Of a stretch of 64,000 nt of DNA, positions 14,986-29,304 are shown in pieces. The translations under genes and the position numbers were made by a program. The notes beneath the pieces are model-generated. The model saw only the letters and a list, made by a program, of their open reading frames with translations. It was not told the origin of the DNA and did no database searches. Origin of the DNA: Tetrahymena thermophila SB210 (Eukaryota > Ciliophora > Oligohymenophorea > Hymenostomatida > Tetrahymenidae); assembly GCF_000189635.1 (NCBI RefSeq), contig NW_002476406.1, positions 1 to 64,000 of the forward strand. The letters are read 5' to 3'. Numbering within the stretch: position 1 is the first letter of the stretch; every line of letters begins with the position of its first letter.

Positions 14986-15333
14986 ATATTGCTATTTGCA
15001 GCAAATTTTTTCTGTAGCTGAAATGCTACATGTTAAAATTAATTAAAAAATATAATAATTAATTACTTTTCAAATTTTATGTTATTTTATATTAATATAT
15101 TTATTTGTTTACTTTTTAATTTAAAATAAATAATTTTAATTTTAATTTTATTTTATTAAATTTATAAAAATTTATAAAAATAATTAGAAATTTTATTTTA
15201 AATAGATTTTATTTCAATAATATATTTTTAGAAAAACTTCTGAATATATAACTAATAATGTATTTGTAGTTAATAATGTATTTCTATGTAATTGATTCTA
15301 ATTTACTGATCACAAATTGACCAATAAATACAT
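14501..15333. other. Intergenic; upstream region of giant gene A and 3' flank of gene B
   Basis: Contains the presumed promoter of gene A, with T-rich runs built from gtttgttt units near 14530-14590. A degenerate repeat of roughly 300 bases is visible: the motif with aactgat..aatttaaatgta occurs near 14632 and again near 14922. The same arrangement recurs upstream of gene B. About 15000-15140 appears to be the junction between the two duplicated units. No other gene was seen. Confidence 0.6.
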
Positions 15334-18300
15334 TCACAAATTAATAGAGTCAATTTCATCTTTAATGTTCATTGTCTCAAATTTTTCAAATTAGCTAGCA
15401 TTAAGAGAATATTCTTAAGATTTATCATTCATTACATTTTATAATTTATATTTCACTTATTATTAAATTTTAAAAAATTAATTTGAATTTTAATATACTT
15501 AATTTAATTTACTTAAAGGGCTTTACTTCATTTTTCTTGTATAAAATGATAATTTTTTCTACAAGGTGATTATTGAATTTTGATTACTTTAACTATTTTT
15601 ACTAATAACTTGGTTGAAGTTTTAATAAGTAAATTTTGAAATTTGTAATTGCGTGGTATTATCTATTGAAGCTTTTAATAGACCGAAATGCTATTGAAAA
15701 CTTTCTTGATTATAAAAATCATAATTTTTAAAATATTGTACAAGCATTTTAATTTTTTTTTTTACATTTTTTAATTTAATTAGAGATTAAAATTTCAGTC
15801 TATTCTCAATTTAAATGTTTTTTAAAAGTCGTGGATATTTAACTTTTAGATAGTAGAGAATATTATGAATTATATTTCTTTTACTTTAGTCAAATGGAAT
15901 GCTTGTTTAAAATTAACCTTTAGCAAATTACAAAATGAACAATAAGTTAATAAAGAACAAAATTAAAGTGAGGAAGGTTCTTTATAATAGCTAATTAGTT
16001 AACTTATTGCCTAAGATAAATATTATATTCAATGAAACCTAGCTTAAAATGGCTGATTACTATAATAAATTGTTAAAGTCTTTAACAATATAAGGTTTTA
16101 ATTTAAAGACTATACAAATCCACAATAAAATAATGCCATTCAACAATGATGTCTAAATTAAAAAAAAAGAAAAAAAATTAGAGAAAAAAAATTATTTAAA
16201 TTTTATATCAAAATTGTAAATTAAATTTACCTTTAATTATTCATTTTATTGAAGTAATATGGAAATTGATATTAATAGTGACTTATAAAATAGTTTACCA
16301 AATTCCCAATAATAAAATTTATCTTTGAATCCAGCAAATACAAATGAATATTTAATCTCTTTGAAAATAGACCATTTTTATTTTTTTCCATTTCTAACTT
16401 TTCTGAATAGGAATAAAGGTATAGCTAAAGTCCAAATTATTAGTAAAGGTAGAGAGAAATAAATTATATAGGGTTTATGATATTTAGAATCCATACAATG
16501 AATATTATAGTCAAGATCTAAATATTACTTATCACCTATTTGTATGCAATTTATAGATCTGCTTAAAAGAGTAACTACCATAGGGAAATAGTAAAGATAT
16601 GTAAAAATTAAAGCTGTTCTTAAATAATTCAGTAAAAAGTTATCTTTTTTTATCAGTTTAAAAATCAATCCAAATAAAATATAAAAAGTAAGGACTAAAA
16701 GAGGTAGAGCTAGTGAGAATAAGGTTTAATAGAACCATAAAGGTTGTAGAATTAAATATTTGGATATAATGCAATCAAAAGATTTGCTTGTAATACTAAG
16801 TGAATTTCCATATAATAGAACAGGAAATTTAAAAAAAGTAGGTATATTTATTTAAAATGAGCTCAGTAAAGAAAGTATTTAAAAATGATCAGTTAATATT
16901 TTAGCAACTATTTAAGATTTATCTGATTGTCTTACTATTCAATAAAAATTTAAAAAATTTATGAATATATATAATGATACATTTGATAATTAGTTACATG
17001 TTGATCCTAAAAATAAGATTTCTGACTTGTTTACAAAATAACCAATAACCTTTACTTACATTTTTTAGATGATTTTAATTAAAATAATAAAAATATATAA
17101 AAAGACAAGTAAAAATGTTAGAGAATTCTCAAAAGCGATAAGTAAAACACTTTCATTACAATCATAGCATATATCTGAACTTAAAATTTAAGAGTATCTA
17201 TTGCCCCATATTACTCCATATGAATCACACTATTAGCAAAGTGGGCCTATGTGTCCACGCAAACATATAAACTATCATACAAAAATAAAAAATTCAAAGA
17301 AATGAATTTAAGAAAGCTAAATGAAATATTTTTATTAATATTAATGTTTTAAAAATTAAAGAGAGGCTCTTATAAAAGTGAAAAATGAATAAAGAAAAAA
17401 TTTTTTTTCAATTTTCTATCATTAAGGTCATAAAATTGCAAAAATAAATATCATCAAAAAGGAAAAAAAAATTACTTTTGAATCTGATGACTCGGCTTAA
17501 CAAAATTCTGGATTTTAATTACAATATACTATTATATCAGTTGTATTATTTTCTCTCCAATATCCATTCATTAAGTTTATTGTAGAACCATAGCATTTTT
17601 TAGCAGAATCTGGACACTATTTACAATCAGTGCTATATTAATCTAAAGAATACTTTCCTTCTGGACACTCTTGGCAAATTATAGATTCAATTTATTGTGT
17701 CGTGATTTCTCCTATTGAACAAGATGTGAAATCAATTGTAAAATTTTTTTAAAACTAATTTTAAAGGAAAAAAATATTCCCTTTAGAGTCAATTAATTTA
17801 GGTAAAGTATCTAAAACTATTTATAAACTCATTCTACTTTAAGGCATATACATAATCTGAGATTGTAAATTAATTCCGTTGTTAATTACTTGTCTAGATT
17901 ATACTTATCCTATCACCTGTATTTTTTTATTTGACTAATCCCAATTCAATGATACAGATAATGAATAAACAAAGTTTTGGATATCACTGCTGTAAAATTA
18001 AAATTCAGTTATATTTATATTTGATATCTTTATTGGATTATTTTCTTCATCAAGTAATTATATACCTTCAAAAGTGATTTAATTTCCACTTTTAAACTCT
18101 CTTATTTCTATTTATCTTTCACCCATAATTTTTACACTATCTCTTGGTATTTTAATATTCTATAAGTCTATATCAATTTTCCTAATAGTTGAGCCAATAT
18201 TATCACCAAAAATTTTAGCATTATTATTTAGGATTTTATTTTTATTATTATCAATATTATTATTAGATTTTTCTAATACAAAATCTGGTATAACTTATTC

Positions 18301-21300
18301 ATAGTAGATCCCGCCTCCTATAATCGCAGTATTAGAAGTAACATTAGAATTTTCAATTATCAAGTTTGCATATGATAAGTTAATTGCTCCACCAGTTGAA
18401 AATATAGCTGAATTAAATATAAATTAACACTTATATATATATACTTAAGCAATGTTAACAACATTCTAAATACTAATAGCTCCACCATTTAATCTCAAGC
18501 ATTTATTTTTTATAAATATTGAATCCTATATTAAAATATGCAAACAGTTAAAAACATACAAAGAACCTCCTAGTCCATTAAAATTAGTGTTATTTTAAAA
18601 TTAGCTATTATTTATTGTTATACGATTACATTAGCTTACATATACTATTGATGTTTAGGAATTTTACTTTAACACATTATTATTCATTAAAACTTCATTA
18701 AAAAGAATCGTATCTACGAAATTCAATTCAATTAACGGCTCATTAATCTCTTAACTAGAAAGTTTTGAAAAATTCATAATAAAATTACTAACAGTATCAG
18801 GTTGCTAATTTATTGATAATACTGTTATTTAATTATTTAAGGATGTTAAGTTATTTATGGTGCAATTTTAGAAGTCAAAAATCTATAGAAATACATATTT
18901 CATGTTATTAATATATTAACTCTATACTAAGGTGCCATCTAATTATGGTTGTACTTCTTAGATTTTGAAATTTGTAATTACTAAATTTGTCGATAATACT
19001 TAAAAGCAAACTTTTGATATTGATGATTAATAAATATGAATATCCGATATAAAAGTATGAGAGGCTTAAATATAAAATGAAACTTCTTTAGAATTTAAAA
19101 CACTGATGTATTATATTACATCAGATAGACAAGTATACTAAATATTTTTTTATATAAAGGGTTCTATTGTTAATATTTTAATTTAATTGCTACTATTTAC
19201 AACAATTTACTAAACTTAAATATCAGCTATCCCTTATAGATTCAATACTGAAGTAGAATTTACTTCTTTTAAATAAATGTTTGTTATACTTAATTTTAAG
19301 CAAAGAGAAATTTAGAAAACTGAAATCAAGCTAGTATCAGATACTTAGATGTCTTATATATTAATATTTTAATTGTTTTAGATCTAAAAAATGTTGTTTT
19401 TTCTTATCTTGTTAATGAATATTTGTTTAATGACCAAATTTACATTATTTAATAAATAAAATGTAAGTTATTCAGTTTAAACGCTATCAATTGTAATGTT
19501 TTCAATGATTACTAATTTATTGTTGGAAATAATTATTTGATTATTTCCAAGCTTTGTGCTATTAAATTTTATATTTTAAAGATAAACCTAATCAAAATTG
19601 GAAATGTTAAGATAATTCTCAATATTTAATATTATGTCAATCATCTAGAAATTTTTCATTTCAACATTTTAGTTTAAGGTAATGCTGTCAATTATATTTA
19701 AGCTCATATTATTTATTAATACATTTCTAATTTTTTGTGAGTAGGTTTGATTTTTCGACCAATAAATGTTATTAAGAATTAAGCTAGATTAGATAATTAA
19801 AGAAAGAGGTTTATTAGAATCTATATTTTTTTCTTAGATACTTTCTAAATCAATATTTTAAATATATTATTGATCTAAATAATTTATTTTAAAAACTGAA
19901 AGTTTTTGCTAACTACTTTACAAAGTATTAAGACTTTTGCTTAGTTCAACTTAAAAATAAAGGTTTTCTAAAGGTCTATTTTACTATATAATTTCTAGAT
20001 TACAAGATTGTTTTTTAGACAAAGGTATTATCTAATAGACTATATTTCGATAAGAAGAAAATAGTATTTCGAGAAAGATGTTATTATCTGAACCTTTGTT
20101 TAATTCTACTTTGGAAAGTTGCATACCTTCTTAATCTATAATTTAAATTAGCTCATACTAAGAATCAAAACTCAATTTTACAAGTAAAGAATTGAGTTTT
20201 TATGTTATAATAAATAAGTTATCATATTAGATATTAACTATATTTGTCACTTCTTTTAAACCTGATTTAATTGTAGGGTACTACTACTAGAAGCTTAAAC
20301 CGTTATAAATTACTATATCATTTGGACATATAGAATAAATAAAATAGGAATCAAAAGAAATTTTAGTTTACTTTAAGCAAGAGTTTTATTTTATTATAAT
20401 TAATTTTAAGCTGTAATTAAATATTAGAGTCTATCCTTAGTTGTTTACTAAAAATATTAATTAGCGGAAAGGATCATTGACAGCATTTGTTATTTTACTA
20501 TCTTAAATTGAATAGTTGTATTTTATTTCTTAGGTATCTAATTGGGCTATAAATACTTTAAATATATTATTTTCTTTAGCTATAACACAGATAAGAAGCT
20601 ATTGTTAGGAGTCATTTGTGTTATACCTATCTTCGTATTCATAAGTGATATTCCACCATTAATTAGAATAATTCTAAAATAATTTAACTTGAAGCTTGAA
20701 AACAAATTAAATTTTAAGTGAATTCTAAAAAACAATTTACTCTTATTTTTGTTGAATAAAATCAAATGTATAAATCCTATAGGTTGAAGGAATTATAATA
20801 TATTAATAATATATGAAAGATTGGGAAACATCTCCGCCATTAAAGTTAGCTAGATTAACCTCTGCACAATTTAATATTTCTAAACTCAAACTGGTTAGTT
20901 GATAGCTATTCTCATACAAAATTAGAACTTAATTTTGTATTTTATCATAAAAGAAGTTATCAGGTAAATTGCTTAATTAAATTTTTTTAACTAATATTAA
21001 TTTTTATTTTTCTTAATCAAATTAAATTAAATTTAAATTTTCGAATTAAATATAGATAAAGCTGTTATCATTTATTTTAATAAGTTATGTTAAATAAGGG
21101 TAAACGTTATAGATAGATGGCTCAAATAATAAGGTATCAATTAATTTTGCGTTTATATACAAATTTAAAGAGAGATTAACTATGTTATAATAAACTTAAT
21201 ATTCTCTATTTAAATTTAAAGTTTAGATATTTTGATACTAAGGGAGATTTACCTCACTCGCATAAAGAACTTCAGTTAAATCAAAAGTTAAAACTTTATT

Positions 21301-24300
21301 TAAAGTTAAAGCTGTTAATAGAGATAGATTTGTGTCCAAAAACACACTTTAAATAGGCGTTAATTCGTATGGCTGTGTAAATGTTTCAATAAATTGCATA
21401 GAAGAATATTCAAAAGCTGAAATATAAAAATCTGAATATAAGAAAATTATATTTTTATATTTGTCTATTAAAATTCCTTAAGTATTTTATACTTCAATTT
21501 GATAAAGAGTTATATTTTTTGTTAAATAGTTATAAAAATACATAATTGGAGTTTAATCAACTAGAAGTAAAATATTTTTCTCTTGATAAAAAAAAAAAGC
21601 ATTTTTAGAAAATTAGCTTCCTGTCTAATAAGTAAATAACTAATTATCTCCAGGTATATTAATAGAATTAATTTATTTGAGTGTTCCAGTAACTCCAATT
21701 AATATATTATTATCAAAATCATAAAGCAGATTAGTTACATTTTATTTGTAATCAAACAAGTAATTATAACTTGAAAAATCTCCATATTAGAATGCATTAT
21801 TTAAAATTTTATAAAAAATAACTTATAATGGGCCTTAAATATCTATTAATGGTATAATCTATCCTAAATTCTTCATATGGTGCTTTATTATTAAAAAAAT
21901 TTAAAAAAGGGTTTAAAAATTATTAGAAAGATTTTTCAAAATTTATTTTTTTCAAAAAAATGACGTGTTATTAGAATACACAGTATATATTATTTCAAAT
22001 TTTATATTTTGCAAATTTAAAGCTTTGTAAAAACTCAAAAATAAAGCTTTTTTAAGCTTACTTAGCTTTATTTATTATGTTATTAAAATATATTACATTT
22101 CGCCTTTTGTAAATTAAATAGTCATTTCACTCTAATATTGAATCTGAAATTATGTAATAAGAAAAATAAAATGAATAAATTTACCTTCTTAAACTTATTA
22201 ATTATCTCTCCAGTATTTAAATCAAATATTTAAAGATAAGTATAATATATTATAATCAAGCTCTGTTCACATTTTACATTAAATGATATCTATTTTTTTG
22301 GTGAATCATTTTATGGGCTTATATGAACTTTTTTCTTATTATTAAACTAGTATTTCATAATAAAAATGATTTAAATATTGTGAAATTAAAAAAATATTAC
22401 ATTAATAGAATATAATTAATAATCAACTGTTTGCACTACTATTATTTGTTATTATGAGCAGTATTCATACATTATTATGTTAGATTCTATCTGACAAATA
22501 GTTTATATTTATTGACTGATTTATTCATTAATTTAATAAATAGTGTTATTACTTATAAAAACAAAAGTTAATGATTCCCAGTTTAAAATAAAAATTTTAA
22601 AATCAAATTTTTAGTCAAATTTAAAGCTTTTTATTCCATTAATTTTAACTGTATTGTATAATATTAACATTTTATTTGAATTATCATAAATTGCTATTCG
22701 GTTATGTTATAGTTAAATATCTTATATTATTTGATTTTATGTGATGTTGTAAATATTAAATGGATAATTAAATAAATTAAGATGCCAAAATATTCCATTT
22801 TGAGATTAAAAAAAGTGGATTAATGTATTATCATCAGTAGAAATATTTCCCAAGTAATTACTATTTTCAAGTTTATTCTTAACGGTTATCTAATTATTTA
22901 CATCTAAAATACTTTCAGATTTTTTTATATACTAATTTTAATTGTCTATTGGGTAAAAGTCAATATAACTATTTTTGTAAAGAGTAAAGCTAGTAATCGC
23001 TGTTATTTGAGTATATTATTTTTTTTACATATCAAATGAATAAAAGTGGTTTTGATCATAGTAAAACACAAATTGTTGATTAAAAATTAATGGTTAGTAG
23101 CCGTTATAAGGACTTGGATAGGTTAGTCCTATATTAAGTAGAGTGCTTTATTATAAATCAAGAGAATATACATATATTAGAGACTCATAAAATATAAATA
23201 TTTCTCCAGTTTGTTAGTAATTTATTGAGGGATATATGTAAAATGAATCCTATAAATAAGCTGGTTAATAAATAAATTATTTGTTTTTAATAGAGAATGG
23301 TTAGCAGTTAGTTCTTGAAAAATAAATATAAATAATATCGCTTTATGCAATTAATGGATAAGGATAAACAGATCCATAAATTAACCAAAAGCTTGGGTTT
23401 TACTATTAACCAAATGTGTATAAACTCTAGATTTAGTTTAACTAAAAGTCTACCATGAAGAGCACATTTATATTTTAATCGTTTGTAGTTAAGTAGATTA
23501 TTTAGTCCTCATTTAAAATAATAAAATTATCTAAAGAAAAATAATAATTATTTTGATTATTTATGAATTCTAACTGTGTTTTCAGATTATAAATTTGAGG
23601 AACATTTTAGACTAAAAGTATGTCCCACTTTTAGAGATAGTAGATTGAACTAAAAAAATAAGTTTTGCTATAGGTATAGTTAACAAGTAATTGATTGTTA
23701 GATATGCTGAAAACGTATTCATAAACTGTTGAGTTTATTTCTTTACTTAAAATAAGATATTTATTGCCTACTAATTAAAGGTTGTCATAATTTTAGAAAT
23801 CTTATTAGACTTAATATTAAATTTACCTGGTGTTAAATCTTGGAATTTTTTATATACTTTGCAAATAAAATTGAACTTTAAAAAATCTTAAAGATTACGA
23901 AGCATAGACTTGGTTACCATCAAATATATAAAATTAATTATTTTATTGACTATTATCAATGCTAAACATTAATTAGTTTTAATTAACCATCAAATTATTT
24001 ACATAATATAATTTTTGGTATTAATTATTATAAAAATATTTTATTTAAAATGTACTATCTGATAAATTGTATTGCACTCTAATCTATTCATAATTATAGG
24101 AATTAGTTTATAAAATTTGAGACATGAATATGTCTAATATATTGTTCTAGTAAAATATTACAGTTGTCAAAGTTGATAACTCAGTAATAAAAGGAGTATC
24201 AACTGTTTTCGCTAATTGTTCAATTTTGATTTATATTTCTCCATCTTATGCTATTATTCTTAAATAATCTGTCATATTAATGAATTATATTAGTTTATTT

Positions 24301-26235
24301 TAAATATAAAAAATATATGTGCTATTATCCCATTAGTTTTCAAAGATATTAATCTAATTTAATTCCTGTGAAGTTATGTTGAACTGTTTAATAATTTATT
24401 CTGAATTTGAGTCTAAAATTGAAATTTTTAAGATGCAATCTATTTAATTGTATTCTATAATCGAATTTATATTCAAGCTATAAAATACAGCATAATTATA
24501 AAGAGGAACTTGCTTTATTTAATAAAATGATGCTTAATTATTTTCAAAAACAATTTTTTGAATAATATATTATTCAGTGTAAACAGATCCAGAAATAGTT
24601 ATTAAAAAATCCTTTTTTTATCTTTAATAGACAAAAAAAGATGATAAAGTGAGATCTAAAATACTATTTTTTATTATTAAGGATCTATCTTCATTTAACA
24701 ATATTTCCTATTATTTATTTTTAACAAAATTTATTTAAAATATGTCTAAAAAAAAATAATTCTCTTATTACCTTCAACTAAGTATCTATAATATAATAGG
24801 TAATATTTTATTCATTTTAAATTTAAAATAGTATATTTGGTGGAGATTAATCTATTGGCAGCTTACTTACTTGTGAACTAATTCCATCAAAAACAATTAT
24901 TTGGTTGTAATTAGTGCTTGTTAAAATTATAATTTAGTTATTAATGTCAATATATCCTACATTAAGATCATTCTAAAACCCTGTCTCTGAATAAACAGTT
25001 TAGAATGTAGCGAAATTCACAATAACTAAGCTCTTATTTGCTAAGCACCCACCATAATTCCCTATTATAAAACTTTTTTAATTAACTTCTACCCCATGTT
25101 GCATGTATAATTCTTCAAAATTAATTAAATTTTGTAGAATATTTGAATTGATTATCTCTAAATTTTAGTTGGCTAGTGCAAATTAGCATTAATTACCTCT
25201 AATAAAGTATTAATTACCTAAAAATGAGTTAACTTACAATATTCTTTAATTGAAATTATTAAAACTACTTTCAAAATATGGGCACTATTGTATTTACTCG
25301 CATTGATGAGTTTCAAAATTTTAATAAGCGAAAGAGGAGCATATTTTTTAGCATTAACTTTGTGTAAAAGGGGACTCAATAAACTCCGCATTTGATTCAC
25401 AAAAGTTTTATTATAGAATACACTTATTATTTTCTTAACTAAGTTATAAATTAACATCACATTTTAAGCAATTTTAACTAGCATCACATTAGATACATCC
25501 TTCGACTAAGCATTAAACGCATTATTAGTTTTGTGTATTTATATAACCTTATACACAAGTTTAAGTACATTAAATGTTATTTTACATACTATTAAAGGTG
25601 CCAGTTTGACATTTTATACAGTTATCTTCATTAGTATTAAAGCATTGTTAGCAATTGCTAGAACATTTCAAGCACTATTAAGACAATATATTATAAATTT
25701 CCCCATTCAAGCACTAGCATGATATCTTTGAAAATATAACATAGCATATAATGATATTATAATCTATTTTCATAGTTAATTTTTTTGTATTGTGACTATT
25801 ATTTTTGTTTTTTTTTGTTTGTTAGTTTTTTTTTTTACTGTTTATTAGCTAGTTTGTTTGGTTTATCTCTATCAATAATATTTAATTTTTTTAAAAAAAC
25901 TTTCACTAACTGATGTAATTTAAATGTATTAAAAATTAATTAGTTAATTAATTCAAAAAAAAGGAAACTGAATGATTTTTGTAGGAAATAGCTCACATTT
26001 TCAGATTTAAATTATATAATCTAAAAAATGTTAATATTTATTAACCAAAAAGAAATGATAACTTTATTTTTAAGTCAATATTATTAGGTGTAAATAAACA
26101 TTTCATTTTTAACTTAAAAATTATTTTGTTTACTTGTTTGCTTACTTATATATTTGTTTGTTTAATCTTTATCAGTAATATTTAATTACTCATTGATAAA
26201 ATTTAAATGTATTAAAAATCAATTAGCTAATTAGC
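15145..26235. repeat. Tandem duplication, right unit (copy B)
   Basis: Direct copy of 3775-14985 in the same orientation, carrying gene B with its upstream and downstream flanks. The start-to-start distance of the two genes is 11,273 bases. Introns are conserved in sequence as well as position, which argues for a fairly recent event. Confidence 0.85.
15334..25773 (-). CDS. Giant surface protein B, tandem paralogue of A
   Basis: Same architecture and intron positions as gene A at 3958-14500: Cys-rich head (about 25270-25715), propeller-like region, beta-helix with the same GGAI and GGGIYYE turns (about 18300-18500), Cys knot and multi-pass tail. The start at 25771-25773 gives MKIDYNIIICYVIFSKISC. 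Its hydrophobic core is interrupted by a lysine that A lacks, so the signal peptide looks weaker. The stop TGA is 15334-15336, and the last codons differ from A. I read the tail (15337-16160) and sampled the beta-helix without finding an in-frame TGA or frameshift, so it appears functional. Differences from A include scattered amino-acid changes in the ectodomain and different extreme C termini. The two genes point the same way, with 833 bases between B's stop and A's start. The function is not known. Confidence 0.84.
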
Positions 26236-26454
26236 TAAAAATAAAGTATACTTAACTATTTTTGTATGAAAAAACCCACATTTTAAGATTTAAATTATAA
26301 AATCTAAAAAAAATTTTGAAACATAAAATAGAAGACACCATTTTATTATTATTTATTTATAAAAATACTTCCATTTAATTGCTTACAAAAAATTAATTGT
26401 GAAATTTTAATCCATTTTATTTTTGATTATTTTATTTCTAATTATAAAAAATAG
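25774..26454. other. Intergenic; upstream region of giant gene B
   Basis: Duplicate of the region upstream of gene A up to about 26235, with the same T-rich gtttgttt runs. A motif reading ttgta..ctcacattttcag..tttaaattat appears at about 25978 and again, diverged, at about 26265, which supports a ~285-base tandem repeat in the promoter region. The last 200 bases are the 3' flank of the WD40 gene. No gene seen. Confidence 0.55.
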
Positions 26455-29304
26455 TCATACAGAATCTTCATTATTTGAAATACTTTAAATATTGGGCTTA
26501 TCTATAGAAAGAGGAGCAATTAATTTCTAAGGTTCATTTAATTAATTGTTGTGTGAGCTTTGATCTCTTTCTTATTAATTCTAAGCAATTTACCAAATAG
26601 TAATCATACTGTCTATTCCAGTAGTAACAATACTGTTATTTAAATAAGTTGCGTTTAGTATACTATCTTTATGAGCCTTTTCTACACTCTATTTTAGTTG
26701 CCTTGATGACAATTTATAAATATTTATCTTTTGATCTGCACCAACTGATACTAATAAATCTTTTCCTTCTATATAGACAACACTATTAACTTATCCATTA
26801 TGATCTGAAAAAATATATTCTTATTAACCATTTCTGTTCCATAACCTGACTGTGCCATCTCCACTACAGCTTACAAGTTAATTATATTTTTTTATATAAG
26901 TCAAATTTTAGACCCAAGAGTTATGACCTTAAATTTTAAAGAAATGATTATTTTAATATTGAATAATAACTTATGAAATAAATTACCTTAAATGTCTAAA
27001 AGCATAGTCCCTTTTCTTATGTCCCAAATCATTATAGTGCAATCATCTGATCCAGAAGCTATTGTATTCTCGTCAATAACACAAACAGTTAAAATTGCGA
27101 AATGATGTTATTTTAATGTTTTTTCACATTTACCTGTGCTCCATCTCCATACTTTTATAGTGCTATCATAGCTTCCACTTACTATTAATTCATTTGAAGT
27201 TTTACATATAGAGCTTATTGTATCAGTGTGACCTAATTATTTATAATATTTTTCAATTTTATTTCTCATTTTATTAAGTTACCTTTTAGAGTTTTTATGC
27301 ATGCTCCATCAGAAATATTCCATATTTTTATAGAGGCATTTTCTCCAGAACTTCCAGATGCAATCACTTTGCTTGGTATCAGTAAACATAAGGAATGTAT
27401 TGAGTTACTATGCCCAATTAATACTTAAATACATTCTTTTTTATTGTCATCCATATTCCATATTCTGATTGAAGAATCATCTCCTCCTGTAGCTATAAGA
27501 TAGTCGTTTACTGCCAGAACTGAATATATACCAACTACTTCTCCATCAACAATAGATTAATACTAGTTTAATAGCTATTTTTCTTTAGGCTTCGCATAGT
27601 CTATTATTTTATGATTGTTAGTACCTATTCCGTAAGGATTATAAAAATCTTGATCCTTAATTCTTCTTACCTTAATCTTAAAAATAAAAAAAAACTTCAT
27701 ATTTATTTTAATATATTAAATTAAAAATATACTATTGAAGTTCCTAATCTCTAATTATCATATTAAGATGAATCAATTCTTTTTGTTTTATTTATTTCAT
27801 CATTTTATTTATAAGTGTTGTAAGAAATAGATAAATCTTTTTCTAAAACACTTTCAACTTAAGTTTTCTTATCAATATCTAACCCCTTACTTTTATCTGA
27901 TATATTATTTGAGCTGAAACCGTCATTCATATTTGGCTCAAATTGCTTTTGATCTTTTAAATAAAATCATTTAAAATTATATATTGAAGTTTTAAAACAA
28001 TAATTTATATAAATAATTAAAATAATTCAATAACTAACTACATGAAGAGATTTCATCTCCATCTGAAAATGAAGGAACTTCTATGCTTTCAAACTCTTAT
28101 TTAATAGTGCTGAATTGTTAATTAATGAACTAAATATCTCCATTTGATTCTTATAAGATACTTTAAATTTCATCAAGGGCATTTTTAAATGCTTCTTGAT
28201 ATGATTTTGTTTATTAAGCAAACAATCTTTAGCTAGATTTTAATTGCCCTATTATTTATTTATGCTTCAGGAAGAGAATAGGATTTTTACACATTGTATA
28301 AAGATCTGCATATCCTATTCTTTCTCCTAAATTATAGTGTAGACACTGTTCTAGTATCAATATTAATCCATTTTTTTTACCTTTTACAATAAGTTTTTCT
28401 AAATTATCTTTTATAATTTCATCATTTGGACCTTCTTTCTAAACAGAAGGTAAATTTCCCAATTCTTTTTCTCTTTCTGATTACCCTAGCACCTTTTTAC
28501 CTCTAAGCAATTGTAAATAAGCTAAACCTAAAACATATGAATTACTTTTTTTCATTTATAACTCAAGTGGCTATTCTGAAGTCTATTTAAATTGAATAGA
28601 ATATCATTATTTCTCTAAAATAATTTATAATAATAAGTATTGCTTACTTGTGAGTGAAGTACATTTAACATTTCTGGTGAAAGAATTATATTTTTAGGCA
28701 TTTCGTTTACATCTAGCTCATTTTTTTAACCTAAAAAGTCAAAAGGAATAACTTTAGCACGAGCTCTTTGTGAATCGCTATCTATGTCAATGTAGATATT
28801 CATTGGAAGTAGAATGAAATCAAGGTTTAAGTTATGAGTTCCATTATATACTGAATCCACTAAAAATAAAGATTTCGCAATATCCCTAAAAGATGTCTTT
28901 GCATGCTTTTCTCCTATTGAAAAATTGCTTCTAGAGATCAAATCCTACATATTTTATCCGAAATCTTCGAATAAAATTAAAATATAATCACTATCTTTAG
29001 AAAAGTGGTAAAACTGCATTTTTAAAAAATGCTTATTCTCTGAAAGTACCTCTAAGCAATTAAGCATATTAATAAAAGTATCTACTTTCATATTTTTTCT
29101 ATTAAATCTGTATTAAATAAGATGTTTCACATTCTAATTAGGGAGAACTTCTCTTACCTTTTCAATTTAGATATCAAAGTTTTACTGGGATTATACAATT
29201 ACTTTAACACTTGAGAATTATGTTATGGACTTTAAACACTTAGGATGAGATTTTACATTTTGCTAAGTAATTTTTATTTAATCTTTAATTTCACTTAAAA
29301 TCAT
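26455..29304 (-). CDS. Pseudokinase-like domain / coiled coil / seven WD40 repeats
   Basis: About 840 residues. The start is 29302-29304 (MILSEIKDQIK) and the stop TGA is 26455-26457. The N-terminal third has a degenerate kinase fold: a hinge-like segment (YILILFEDFGQNMQDLI), then THNLNLDFILL where HRDLKxxN is expected, KVIPFDFLG where DFG is expected, and ILSPEM for APE. No glycine loop or catalytic HRD is seen, so catalysis is unlikely. A Q-rich coiled coil follows (LKSSQRLFAQQTKSYQEAF). Seven WD40 blades then run to near the C terminus, with typical ends such as SIRIWNM, TIKVWRW, TIMIWDI and TVRLWNR, enough for a closed propeller. GT...AG introns were read near 28584-28648, 27959-28044, 27676-27730, 27231-27284 and 26925-26988. 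The first is needed to bypass an in-frame TGA. It has no signal peptide and is probably a cytosolic scaffold. It is divergently arranged with the gene at 30007. Confidence 0.88.

Noticed and set aside
25218..25722. Open frames on both strands near the start of giant gene B
   Set aside because: They overlap the Cys-rich head of gene B in other frames. The Cys-rich reading has the signal peptide and domain pattern, and the same shadow occurs in copy A.
3958..25773. Pseudogene interpretation because of many TAA/TAG codons
   Set aside because: Under the ciliate code the sampled frames are open from signal peptide to TGA and splice sites are intact in both copies.
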